Shown in pieces: positions 1 through 5,676 of a stretch of DNA of 5,729 nt. Numbering within the stretch: position 1 is the stretch's first letter; each line of letters starts with the position of its first letter. Source of the DNA: an uncultured bacterium. Lineage in GTDB: Bacteria; Patescibacteriota; Minisyncoccia; Phycocordibacterales; Phycocordibacteraceae. A model generated the notes under the pieces. The model had not been told where the DNA came from. It did not search any database and was given only the letters and a program-made list of their open reading frames with translations. A program made the translations under genes and the position numbers. The stretch covers positions 1 to 5,729 of the forward strand of contig CALUBY010000052.1 of the NCBI GenBank assembly GCA_943914435.1, read 5' to 3'.

Positions 1-13
1 GGTTCTACAGCGA

Positions 14-529
14 CTATCCTGCGAGATATGCTCGCCCATTCGCGAGGGACCTAAATCGGCCCATTCTGTTTCGCTCCCGGCTCTTTTTCTCCGGTTTGAT
101 CTCTGCCAGACCCTGCAGCGCGGATGTGAGTCCGACAATATCGGTCTCGTCCGTGTACCGTCCGTCGCCTTTCCTTGAAGGACGAACCAGAACAAGGTGC
201 GGAATTTCGAGCACCTGTTGAGGAATGTCCAGTTTTCGGATCTCTGCCTGTTCACGACGACGTGTCAGGTCAACGGGCATTCGCCGCAGATACCTGTTCG
301 GCAAACTCGCTTCCTTGCCGCAGGCTGCGAGGATGATGACCTCAGGAGGAAGTTCCTGGACCAATTCGTCGTCCAGGGCACCCGCACCAAGATCGGACAA
401 AATGTCGAGTACCTGACAAATAACCGGCACACTTCTCGAGCCAGCAAAGATAGGTGACTGCATAAGCGTATTCCTCCAATGATGAGAGTTGAGCATCTCT
501 CTGTAAAAGATCAGTACTTCGTTGCTCAT
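14..529 (-). CDS. Hypothetical protein, 171 residues, divergent from mraZ
   Basis: I do not recognise this protein. It reads as a complete frame from ATG at 529 to TAG at 14-16. An in-frame GTG at 550 would add seven residues, but the ATG (MSNEVLIFY) is the simpler choice; neither has a clear ribosome site. The protein looks soluble, with no signal peptide or membrane segment. Its middle is hydrophobic and strand-like (PPEVIILAACGK near residues 60-71; LEIPHLVLVRP near 106-116), which would suit an alpha/beta fold. The last 30 residues are basic (KPEKKSRERNR). Codon choice looks like a real gene but unlike the downstream cluster: CTG is a common leucine codon and AGA/AGG are common for arginine, whereas mraZ and rsmH contain no CTG leucine codon. 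It is transcribed away from the dcw operon, so a link to cell division is not implied. A recently acquired gene is possible. Confidence is for being coding, not for any function. Confidence 0.6.
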   Translation of the reverse strand: MSNEVLIFYREMLNSHHWRNTLMQSPIFAGSRSVPVICQVLDILSDLGAGALDDELVQELPPEVIILAACGKEASLPNRYLRRMPVDLTRRREQAEIRKLDIPQQVLEIPHLVLVRPSRKGDGRYTDETDIVGLTSALQGLAEIKPEKKSRERNRMGRFRSLANGRAYLAG

Positions 530-555
530 ACGAAGGAGCCCTAAACCCACAAAGG

Positions 556-618
556 GTCAGGGACTCGATTCAAATTTCTTTCATTACCCTCTGAAAAAAC
601 CTCAAGCGAGTCTCTGAC
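556..618. repeat. Long-loop inverted repeat, 12-base arms
   Basis: Positions 556-567 (GTCAGGGACTCG) pair with 607-618 (CGAGTCTCTGAC). Eleven of twelve are Watson-Crick pairs, and the remaining one (561 with 613) is a G-U wobble in + strand RNA. The loop is 39 bases. It lies between the divergent hypothetical gene and mraZ. No T-run follows, so it is not a normal terminator. A protein-binding site, a structured leader for the minus-strand gene, or a remnant element are all possible. Confidence 0.5.
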
Positions 619-682
619 GAGCAGATTTGCGGTACGGACTGAACGAAACGCCAAAATAGCTCCAATCAGTATCTGACGAGCA
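613..682 (+). repeat. Direct repeat pair TCTGACGAGCA
   Basis: The 11-base word TCTGACGAGCA occurs at 613-623 and exactly again at 672-682, 59 bases apart start to start, both upstream of mraZ. The first copy overlaps the right arm of the inverted repeat at 556-618. The role is unknown. It may be a paired operator or a trace of a small duplication. Confidence 0.45.
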
Positions 683-714
683 TACGCCCGGATGAAGCAG
701 TCTGCAAACGCCGG

Positions 715-723
715 TTATACACA
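715..723 (+). promoter_or_regulatory. Candidate DnaA box TTATACACA
   Basis: TTATACACA matches the general DnaA-box consensus TTATNCACA at every fixed position. It lies about 27 bases upstream of the first MraZ-box unit. A match of this kind is expected by chance roughly 0.2 times in a window this size over both strands, so its place in the control region is suggestive rather than proof. DnaA control of division genes is known for ftsL in Bacillus subtilis; its action here is inference. Confidence 0.35.
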
Positions 724-740
724 ACTTTATGGAGAAGGAA

Positions 741-797
741 TGAACGAAGTGGGTGAAAGTGTCATATACTGGCATATAAGTGGGATGAAGTGGGAAC
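741..797 (+). promoter_or_regulatory. dcw operon promoter with MraZ-box repeats
   Basis: TGGG-type units occur at about 10-base steps: TGGGT at 750, TGTCA at 760 (degenerate), TGGCA at 770 (one base off), TGGGA at 781 and TGGGA at 791. Three carry the longer word AAGTGGG (747, 778, 788). MraZ proteins bind tandem TGGGN repeats with this spacing upstream of their own gene, one face of the helix per unit. The repeats overlap two possible -10 elements, TATACT at 765-770 and TATAAG at 775-780. The second has a fair -35 candidate, GTGAAA at 753-758, 16 bases upstream. Overlap of operator and promoter fits MraZ autorepression of the operon. Confidence 0.75.
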
Positions 798-832
798 ATA
801 CTTCCTTCATCATCCACGCCCATCTTTCTACT

Positions 833-1267
833 ATGTTCATCGGAGAATACCGTCACACTCTTGATGCGAAGAATCGACTCTCGCTTCCAGCAAAGTTCCG
901 TAAGGAACTCGGTTCTTCGGTCATTCTTACGCGAGGTCTTGATCACTGCCTTTTTGTGTATCCAAAGGCAGCGTGGAAGAAAGAGGCGACTAAATTTGCC
1001 GCACATTCCTCAGGTGGTCAGGCAGGACGTGCTTTTGCACGCTTAATGCTTGCGGGCGCGAACGAAGCAGATGTTGATACTGCAGGCCGTGTCCTTGTTC
1101 CTGATTATCTAAAAGCATACGGCGCTCTTACCGGGAAGTGTGTCGTTGCTGGCGTGTCTGACCGTATTGAAATTTGGGACGAAGCTGCATGGGAAGCCTA
1201 TACAAAGGACATTGAGCGAGATGCAGACTCGTTCGCAGAAACACTCGGTGCCAAAGCGCTTGCATAG
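833..1267 (+). CDS. mraZ: Transcriptional regulator MraZ
   Basis: This is a 144-residue DNA-binding protein of the MraZ/AbrB-like double-barrel family, which forms a multimeric ring and represses the dcw promoter. Two tandem halves are visible. The first has DAKNRLSLPAKFR (residues 11-23), where the family usually has DAKGR. The second has DTAGRVLVPDYLKAYG near residues 82-97, with the canonical DxxGR. The family signature MFIGEYRHTLDAK fixes the start at 833, although the frame stays open upstream and includes an in-frame ATG at 785 inside the operator. Length is close to the roughly 150 residues usual for the family. No Shine-Dalgarno sequence precedes the ATG; the context is TACTATG. The gene lies 36 bases downstream of the last MraZ-box unit, as expected for autoregulation, and 4 bases before rsmH. 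Confidence 0.96.
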   Translation: MFIGEYRHTLDAKNRLSLPAKFRKELGSSVILTRGLDHCLFVYPKAAWKKEATKFAAHSSGGQAGRAFARLMLAGANEADVDTAGRVLVPDYLKAYGALTGKCVVAGVSDRIEIWDEAAWEAYTKDIERDADSFAETLGAKALA

Positions 1268-1271
1268 GACT

Positions 1272-2234
1272 ATGACTACTTCTCCTGTCCTCAAGCACGA
1301 TACCGTTCTCCTCGAGGAGTCTGTTGATGCGCTTGCTATTGAGTCAGGCGACACGGTTGTTGATGCAACGCTTGGCGGCGCGGGTCATTTCCGCCTTATG
1401 CTTTCAAAGCTTGATGCTACTGGAACCTTGGTTGGTATTGACGCGGATGCCGACGCGCTTGTACGTGCTCAGAAGGTAGTTGACGAGGTTCCTCTCGCCA
1501 TTCGTCCCACCGTCCATCTTCTTAACGGCAACTTTAGAGACCTTGCGTCTCTTCTTGCGTCGAAAGAACTTACCCCAACCAAGGTGCTCTTTGATCTTGG
1601 ATGGAGCGCCTTCCATCTTGCGCGCGGAAGGGGATTTTCTTTCCAGACGGATGAGCCGCTCTTGATGACGTATGGAGACCCGGAAGAAGGAACAACGGCT
1701 GCGGATTTGGTAAATCATCTATCGGAGGAATCACTTGCTGATCTTCTCTGGTCACTTGGTGAAGAGCGATTTGCAAAGGCTATTGCAAAATCTATCGTGA
1801 GCAGTCGTGATGAGCATCCTATTGAAACCACGTTTGACCTCGTCGCAGCTATCGAAGCAGGGACTCCGACCTGGTACAAAAATCGTCGTATCAATCCTTC
1901 TACTAAAACCTTTCAGGCTCTTCGTATTGCAGCAAATGATGAGCTCGGCGCGCTTCGTGAGGGTCTTGCGTCCGCAATGACCCTCGTGCCTGCCGGCGGG
2001 CGCGTGGCGGTTATTAGCTTCCATAGCATTGAAGATCGCATCGTAAAGACGATGTTGCGCGAGGCTGTCGCGGAGGGGAAGGGGACACTTCCGCATCGTA
2101 AACCGGTGGTGCCTTCCTTTGAGGAAACCAAAAAGAATCCTCGAGCCCGAAGTGCAAAGCTCCGCGTGTTCGTTTCCGGACCGTCCTTATCAAAAAGCCA
2201 CATCAACCTAACCTCATTTCCCGCCTATGCCTAG
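1272..2234 (+). CDS. rsmH: 16S rRNA (cytosine(1402)-N(4))-methyltransferase RsmH
   Basis: This 320-residue SAM-dependent enzyme (formerly MraW) N4-methylates C1402 in the decoding centre of 16S rRNA. Visible motifs in order: HDTVLLEESVDAL (9-21); the SAM-binding glycine loop DATLGGAGHF (31-40); GIDADADAL (55-63); NFRDL (87-91); DLGWSAFHL (108-116), where DLGvSSpQ is usual; RGFSF (120-124) followed by DEPLLMTYG rather than PLDMRM; TFQALRIAANDEL (213-225); VISFHSIEDRIVK (247-259); and NPRARSAKLR (289-298). Length matches the family (about 310-320). The frame stays open upstream into mraZ, but the ATG at 1272 places the conserved H9 correctly and lies 4 bases after the mraZ stop. The upstream AGGA is too close to the ATG (2 bases) to be a good ribosome site, so coupled translation is likely. 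The last 8 bases overlap ftsL. Confidence 0.96.
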   Translation: MTTSPVLKHDTVLLEESVDALAIESGDTVVDATLGGAGHFRLMLSKLDATGTLVGIDADADALVRAQKVVDEVPLAIRPTVHLLNGNFRDLASLLASKELTPTKVLFDLGWSAFHLARGRGFSFQTDEPLLMTYGDPEEGTTAADLVNHLSEESLADLLWSLGEERFAKAIAKSIVSSRDEHPIETTFDLVAAIEAGTPTWYKNRRINPSTKTFQALRIAANDELGALREGLASAMTLVPAGGRVAVISFHSIEDRIVKTMLREAVAEGKGTLPHRKPVVPSFEETKKNPRARSAKLRVFVSGPSLSKSHINLTSFPAYA

Positions 2235-2505
2235 CCGCACGATTTCCATCTTGAGTTATACAGTCGGCGCGCTCGTTACGGCGTATCTTGGCTTGGTCAT
2301 AGTGACGGTGTCTATGGCCGCGTGGCAAACGAATCTTGCGATGCAGGTACATGAGACGGAATCTGAGATAGCGCGACTTGAGGCTCGCTACTACGATATG
2401 GTCGCTCAGATAGACCAGACCGACCCCGAAAGTCTTGGGCTCGGTGAGCCTGCGCGCGTGCTCTATGCGACAACCCAGGCAGCGCCGGTGGTAACCCTCC
2501 GCTAG
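2227..2505 (+). CDS. ftsL: FtsL-like septum formation protein
   Basis: This is a 92-residue bitopic membrane protein. A short N-terminus (MPSRTISIL) leads into one membrane helix at about residues 10-31, then an amphipathic, probably coiled-coil stretch (about 34-64, with ETESEIARLEARYYDM), then a short tail with LGLGEPARVLYAT. Size, topology and position between rsmH and ftsI are those of FtsL, the divisome scaffold that acts with FtsB and FtsQ to regulate FtsW-FtsI. Sequence identity in this family is very low, so the call rests on topology and synteny; a FtsB/DivIC-like role cannot be excluded. It is shorter than E. coli FtsL (121 residues). The ATG lies inside the rsmH stop region (8-base overlap, ATGCCTAG), which indicates translational coupling. 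The gap to ftsI is 4 bases. Confidence 0.75.
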   Translation: MPSRTISILSYTVGALVTAYLGLVIVTVSMAAWQTNLAMQVHETESEIARLEARYYDMVAQIDQTDPESLGLGEPARVLYATTQAAPVVTLR

Positions 2506-2509
2506 TACT

Positions 2510-4237
2510 ATGCGACGGGCGATACGAAGTAGACTCCGTATCCTCACCCTCGGTCTGTTTGTTGTCGCCTTACTCCTTGTAACGCGGCTCTATTTTGTAC
2601 AGGTAGTGCACGGAAGCGAATTCGCTCTTCGTGCTGAGCGTCAGTACATGTCTGCAAGTCAGGAGCTCTATGATCGCGGAACAATCTATTTTACGCGCAA
2701 AGACGGAACGGTGCTCTCTGCGGCAACACTCACCAATGGCTTTACGGTGGCGATGACGCCAAAACTCATCAAAGACCCTGAGGCAGCGTATGCTGCGCTT
2801 GCGGCGCTCACTCCTATTGAATATGACGCGTTCATGACTTCAGTAGCTCGCAAAGAAGATCCCTATGAGGTTGTGGCTCGAAGGGTATCAGAGGATAGTG
2901 GTCGCGCGATTGAGGAGCTCGATATTCCTGGTATACGGGTAGAGCGAGAACGATGGCGATCGTATCCGGGCGAGACACGTGCTGCGCAGTCCATTGGGTT
3001 TGTTGCCTATGATGACGATGACACGCTTGCGGGACGCTTTGGTCTTGAACGCTATTACAACGACGCGTTGTCTCGTGACGCGGTAGGGGTCTTTGGAAAT
3101 TTCTTTGCAGAACTGTTTTCGAACCTAAGTGACGTGACTCTTGATGCCCGTAAGACTCGAGAAGGAGATCTTATAACGACGATTGAGCCGGTGGTGCAGG
3201 AGAAGCTCGACCAGATTCTTCTTGAGATAAACGCACAGTATGGAAGCTCAGAAACGGGCGGTATTATCATGAACCCAAAGACGGGCGCTATTGTTGCGCT
3301 TGATACGGCACCCTCGTTTAATGCGAATGATTTTAGTAATGGAGACCCGGCTCACTTTGGTAATCCTCTTGTCGAGCACCGCTACGAGTTCGGTTCGATT
3401 GTAAAAGCGCTCACCATGGCCGCAGGTCTTGATTCAGGCGTTGTTACGCCAAGCTCGACCTATAACGACACGGGCTGCACAACCCTCAACAACAAGACGT
3501 TTTGTAACTATGACCTTAAGGCTCGCGGCGTAACCCCAATGCAGGAGATTCTGTCGCAGTCACTCAACATGGGTGCCGCCTTTGTGGCGCTTCAGGTAGG
3601 GCATGAGCGATTCCGTGGGTATTTCAAAGATCTAGGCATGGCAACCGAAACAGGCATTGATTTGCCGAGTGAGATTAAGGGAGACCTTGGAAATATTGAA
3701 ACATCACCCCGTGACATTGAATATGCCACCGCTTCCTATGGACAGGGTATCGCACAGACTCCGGTGCAGATGGTGCGAGCGCTGGGTGCACTTGCCAATG
3801 GCGGACAGATTGTGACACCTCACCTTGTAGATAAAATTCGTCTTGAGTCGGGTATCGAGAAGAAGCTTTCGTGGGGTACGCCTGAGCGGGTGTTTAGTGC
3901 GAAGGCGACGGAAGAAACAACACGCATGCTTGTGGAGGTGGTCGACACGAAGCTCGCGAATGGGTCGGTGATGATTCCTGAAATGAGCGTCGCTGCAAAG
4001 ACAGGAACCGCGCAGGTGGCGGGCACGGACGGGAAGTATGCGGAGGCGAAGTACTTCCACTCCTTTTTTGGGTACTTTCCCGCCTATGACCCCGAGTTCA
4101 TCATCGTCCTTTACACACGTGAGCCGCAGGGCGTACAGTACGCGTCTGAGACCCTGACGCACCCCTTCATGGACCTGACACACTTTCTCATTAATTATTA
4201 CGAGATTCCGCCTGATAGGGCAGAATACCCTGGCTAA
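2510..4237 (+). CDS. ftsI: Class B penicillin-binding protein (FtsI/PBP2-type transpeptidase)
   Basis: This 575-residue membrane-anchored D,D-transpeptidase cross-links septal peptidoglycan outside the membrane, normally with FtsW. After a basic start (MRRAIRSRLR), one membrane helix spans about 11-31. The pedestal domain carries DRGTIYFTRKDG (55-66) and GRFGLERYYNDAL (175-187). The transpeptidase domain (about 247-565) has all three catalytic motifs: SxxK as S296-I-V-K299, SxN as S351-L-N353, and KTGT at 497-500. SYGQGIAQTPVQMVRA (409-424) is also typical. No PASTA domain is present. Length is close to E. coli FtsI (588). Two cysteines, C323 and C332, lie in the external domain before the SxN motif and could form a disulfide. 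Position after rsmH and ftsL supports FtsI rather than the elongation enzyme PBP2/MrdA. It starts 4 bases after the ftsL stop, in the context TACTATG. Confidence 0.93.
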   Translation: MRRAIRSRLRILTLGLFVVALLLVTRLYFVQVVHGSEFALRAERQYMSASQELYDRGTIYFTRKDGTVLSAATLTNGFTVAMTPKLIKDPEAAYAALAALTPIEYDAFMTSVARKEDPYEVVARRVSEDSGRAIEELDIPGIRVERERWRSYPGETRAAQSIGFVAYDDDDTLAGRFGLERYYNDALSRDAVGVFGNFFAELFSNLSDVTLDARKTREGDLITTIEPVVQEKLDQILLEINAQYGSSETGGIIMNPKTGAIVALDTAPSFNANDFSNGDPAHFGNPLVEHRYEFGSIVKALTMAAGLDSGVVTPSSTYNDTGCTTLNNKTFCNYDLKARGVTPMQEILSQSLNMGAAFVALQVGHERFRGYFKDLGMATETGIDLPSEIKGDLGNIETSPRDIEYATASYGQGIAQTPVQMVRALGALANGGQIVTPHLVDKIRLESGIEKKLSWGTPERVFSAKATEETTRMLVEVVDTKLANGSVMIPEMSVAAKTGTAQVAGTDGKYAEAKYFHSFFGYFPAYDPEFIIVLYTREPQGVQYASETLTHPFMDLTHFLINYYEIPPDRAEYPG

Positions 4238-4239
4238 CT

Positions 4240-5523
4240 ATGAAATCCTTCCTTAAGTCCCTCGTTGCCGCATCACTCGCGTTTCTCGCACGCCTCGTGA
4301 TTCAAAAGTATCGACCACTCATTGTGATGGTGACAGGGAGTGTGGGAAAAACCTCAACGAAGGATGCGCTCGCGGCAGTGCTTGCTAACCGCTATAACCT
4401 GCGTGCAAGTGAGAAAAGCTATAACAGTGAGTTTGGCGTCCCGCTCACGATTCTTGGAAGCAAGAATCCATGGGAGAATCCCGCTGCCTGGGCGCGAGTC
4501 TTTAAAGAGGCGTGGGCACTTCTTCTCCTCCCTAACATTTATCCAAAGCTTCTTGTACTTGAAGTGGGAGCTGACCGGCCTGGCGACCTTGCGCGTATCT
4601 TGCGCATCGCGACCCCTGACGCGGTTGTGGTGACCCGTCTTCCTGATGTGCCGGTACATGTTGAAGCGTATGCAAGTCCTCAGGCCGTTCGTGATGAAGA
4701 GTTCACCCCAGCCTATGCGCTTGCGCAGGGTGCACCGCTCATTATTTCAAGTGATGACCCGAACGCGGTCACTATGGCGGGTATTCTTCCCGCTCATGTT
4801 TCAACCTTTGGATTTGCAGACGGCAGCGACGTGTGCCTTGAAGGGTACTCCTTCTTCGAAGAAGAGGAGGTGAGTGGTATGGAAGCAACCGTAACGGTTC
4901 GAGGTGAGTCTCACACGCTTCGCGTTATTGGTGCCCTTGGCCGAAGTCAGCTCTATGCCCCTGCCGCTGCACTGTGTGCAGCGCTTTCGCTTGATATGAG
5001 TATAGAGGAGGCACTCAAAGGAGCCGAGGCATATGTTCCTCCTGCAGGGCGCGGACGTCTCCTTATGGGAATGAACGGATCACTCCTTATCGATGACTCT
5101 TACAACGCCTCACCTGCGGCGGTAGAAGAGGCTCTTTCTGCACTTTCGCTTCTAACCACACGCACTCGTCGTATTGCCGTACTTGGCGATATGCTCGAAC
5201 TCGGTCGCTATTCTTCTGAAGAGCATGGGCGCGTTGGCGTCATTGCGAGCGAACGAGCGGATGTGGTAGTTGCGGTTGGAACGCGTTCCCGGGCGATAGC
5301 TACGGCAGCTCTTCAAGCGGGAATGCCCCAGGATGCAGTTTTCTCTTTTGATACGGCACTAGAGGCCGCTGATATGCTTCAAAGCTTTGTGCAAGAAGGG
5401 GACGCAGTCCTCGTTAAGGGTTCTCAGGGTATACGTACGGAGCGCATCGTTGAGCGGTTGTTGGCGAATCCGGAGGACCGTCATCTCCTCGTTCGCCAAG
5501 AGCGTGAGTGGAAGGCGCGGTAG
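4240..5523 (+). CDS. murF: MurF-like Mur ligase without the N-terminal domain
   Basis: This is a 427-residue ATP-dependent Mur ligase. MurF adds D-Ala-D-Ala to the UDP-MurNAc-tripeptide in the cytoplasm. The central domain has the P-loop TGSVGKTST (32-40), YNSEFGVPLTIL (61-72), a metal-binding acidic residue in LEVGAD (E108) and H140 in VHVEAY. The C-terminal domain has DDSYNASP (285-292), LGDMLELG (315-322), H329 and VKGSQG (392-397), all diagnostic of MurF. Two things are odd. The P-loop begins at residue 32, not near residue 107 as in E. coli MurF, so the usual UDP-MurNAc-binding first domain is absent and a hydrophobic segment (about 4-21) takes its place. Also, the lysine that is carbamoylated in MurD/E/F, 14 residues after the conserved His, is Glu154. 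Substrate specificity is therefore less certain than family membership. It starts 2 bases after ftsI, in the context TAACTATG. Confidence 0.85.
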   Translation: MKSFLKSLVAASLAFLARLVIQKYRPLIVMVTGSVGKTSTKDALAAVLANRYNLRASEKSYNSEFGVPLTILGSKNPWENPAAWARVFKEAWALLLLPNIYPKLLVLEVGADRPGDLARILRIATPDAVVVTRLPDVPVHVEAYASPQAVRDEEFTPAYALAQGAPLIISSDDPNAVTMAGILPAHVSTFGFADGSDVCLEGYSFFEEEEVSGMEATVTVRGESHTLRVIGALGRSQLYAPAAALCAALSLDMSIEEALKGAEAYVPPAGRGRLLMGMNGSLLIDDSYNASPAAVEEALSALSLLTTRTRRIAVLGDMLELGRYSSEEHGRVGVIASERADVVVAVGTRSRAIATAALQAGMPQDAVFSFDTALEAADMLQSFVQEGDAVLVKGSQGIRTERIVERLLANPEDRHLLVRQEREWKAR

Positions 5524-5530
5524 GGCTGTC

Positions 5531-5559
5531 TGGAATTCTTCCAAGGAATCTGGTATAAA
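5531..5559 (+). promoter_or_regulatory. Probable tRNA-Glu promoter with extended -10
   Basis: TGGTATAAA at 5551-5559 is an extended -10 element (TGn followed by TATAAA), placed so that transcription would begin a few bases before the mature tRNA start at 5570. The -35 side is weak: TGGAAT at 5531-5536, with a 17-base spacer, matches 3 of 6 positions. Extended -10 promoters tolerate a poor -35. No terminator separates murF from the tRNA, so read-through from the operon could also supply it. Confidence 0.6.
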
Positions 5560-5569
5560 AGGTGACGAC

Positions 5570-5641
5570 GGCCTCATCGTCTAACGGTTAGGACAGATCC
5601 CTCTCACGGATCAAATCGGGGTTCGATTCCCCGTGAGGTCA
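5570..5641 (+). tRNA. tRNA-Glu, anticodon CTC
   Basis: A complete cloverleaf can be drawn. The acceptor stem GGCCTCA (5570-5576) pairs with TGAGGTC (5634-5640), including one G-U pair. The D stem is GTCT/GGAC (5579-5582 with 5591-5594). The anticodon stem GATCC/GGATC (5596-5600 with 5608-5612) holds loop CTCTCAC with anticodon CTC at 5603-5605, reading GAG. The variable loop is AAAT. The T stem CGGGG/CCCCG (5617-5621 with 5629-5633) holds loop TTCGATT. The discriminator base is A5641. It is followed by CAA, so CCA is not encoded and must be added by the nucleotidyltransferase. It lies 46 bases after murF. Confidence 0.95.
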
Positions 5642-5648
5642 CAAAATG

Positions 5649-5675
5649 AAAAAGCCGCCTTCTGGGCGGCTTTTT
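5649..5675. terminator. Strong bidirectional intrinsic terminator
   Basis: GCCGCC (5654-5659) pairs with GGCGGC (5665-5670) across a 5-base loop. The stem is flanked by five A on the left and five T on the right, so it works as a Rho-independent terminator in both directions. On the + strand it begins 8 bases after the tRNA and ends the dcw/tRNA transcript. The pairing continues beyond it: bases 5634-5647 match 5677-5690 perfectly, interrupted only by a G-G mismatch (5648/5676), so the mature tRNA 3' strand itself lies inside the extended inverted repeat. Confidence 0.92.
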
Positions 5676-5676
5676 G

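Noticed and set aside
530..550. GTG start at 550 for the minus-strand gene
   Set aside because: It adds only seven residues, and no ribosome site favours it over the ATG at 529; it remains possible.
785..810. Short hairpin ATGAAG/CTTCAT in the mraZ leader
   Set aside because: Only six pairs with a poor interior and overlap with the operator repeats; the repeats explain the sequence better.
692..832. Upstream extension of mraZ in the same open frame, including an in-frame ATG at 785
   Set aside because: The family start MFIGEYRH is at 833, and the extension would run through the MraZ operator and promoter.
602..1006. Minus-strand open frame across the mraZ promoter and gene
   Set aside because: It lies antisense to a certain gene, crosses the operator and has no recognisable protein features.
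1140..1271. Upstream extension of the rsmH frame into mraZ
   Set aside because: The extra residues match no RsmH feature and are an out-of-frame reading of mraZ; the ATG at 1272 fits motif spacing.
1404..2206. Several antisense open frames inside rsmH
   Set aside because: They are compositional shadows of the real coding frame, rich in Arg and Ser with no domain signals.
3704..4183. 159-residue antisense open frame inside ftsI
   Set aside because: It is rich in Arg, His and Cys and lies opposite the conserved transpeptidase domain, so a shadow frame.
5539..5548. TTCC-AA-GGAA as a terminator after murF
   Set aside because: Four pairs, a two-base loop and no T-run; too weak to stop transcription.
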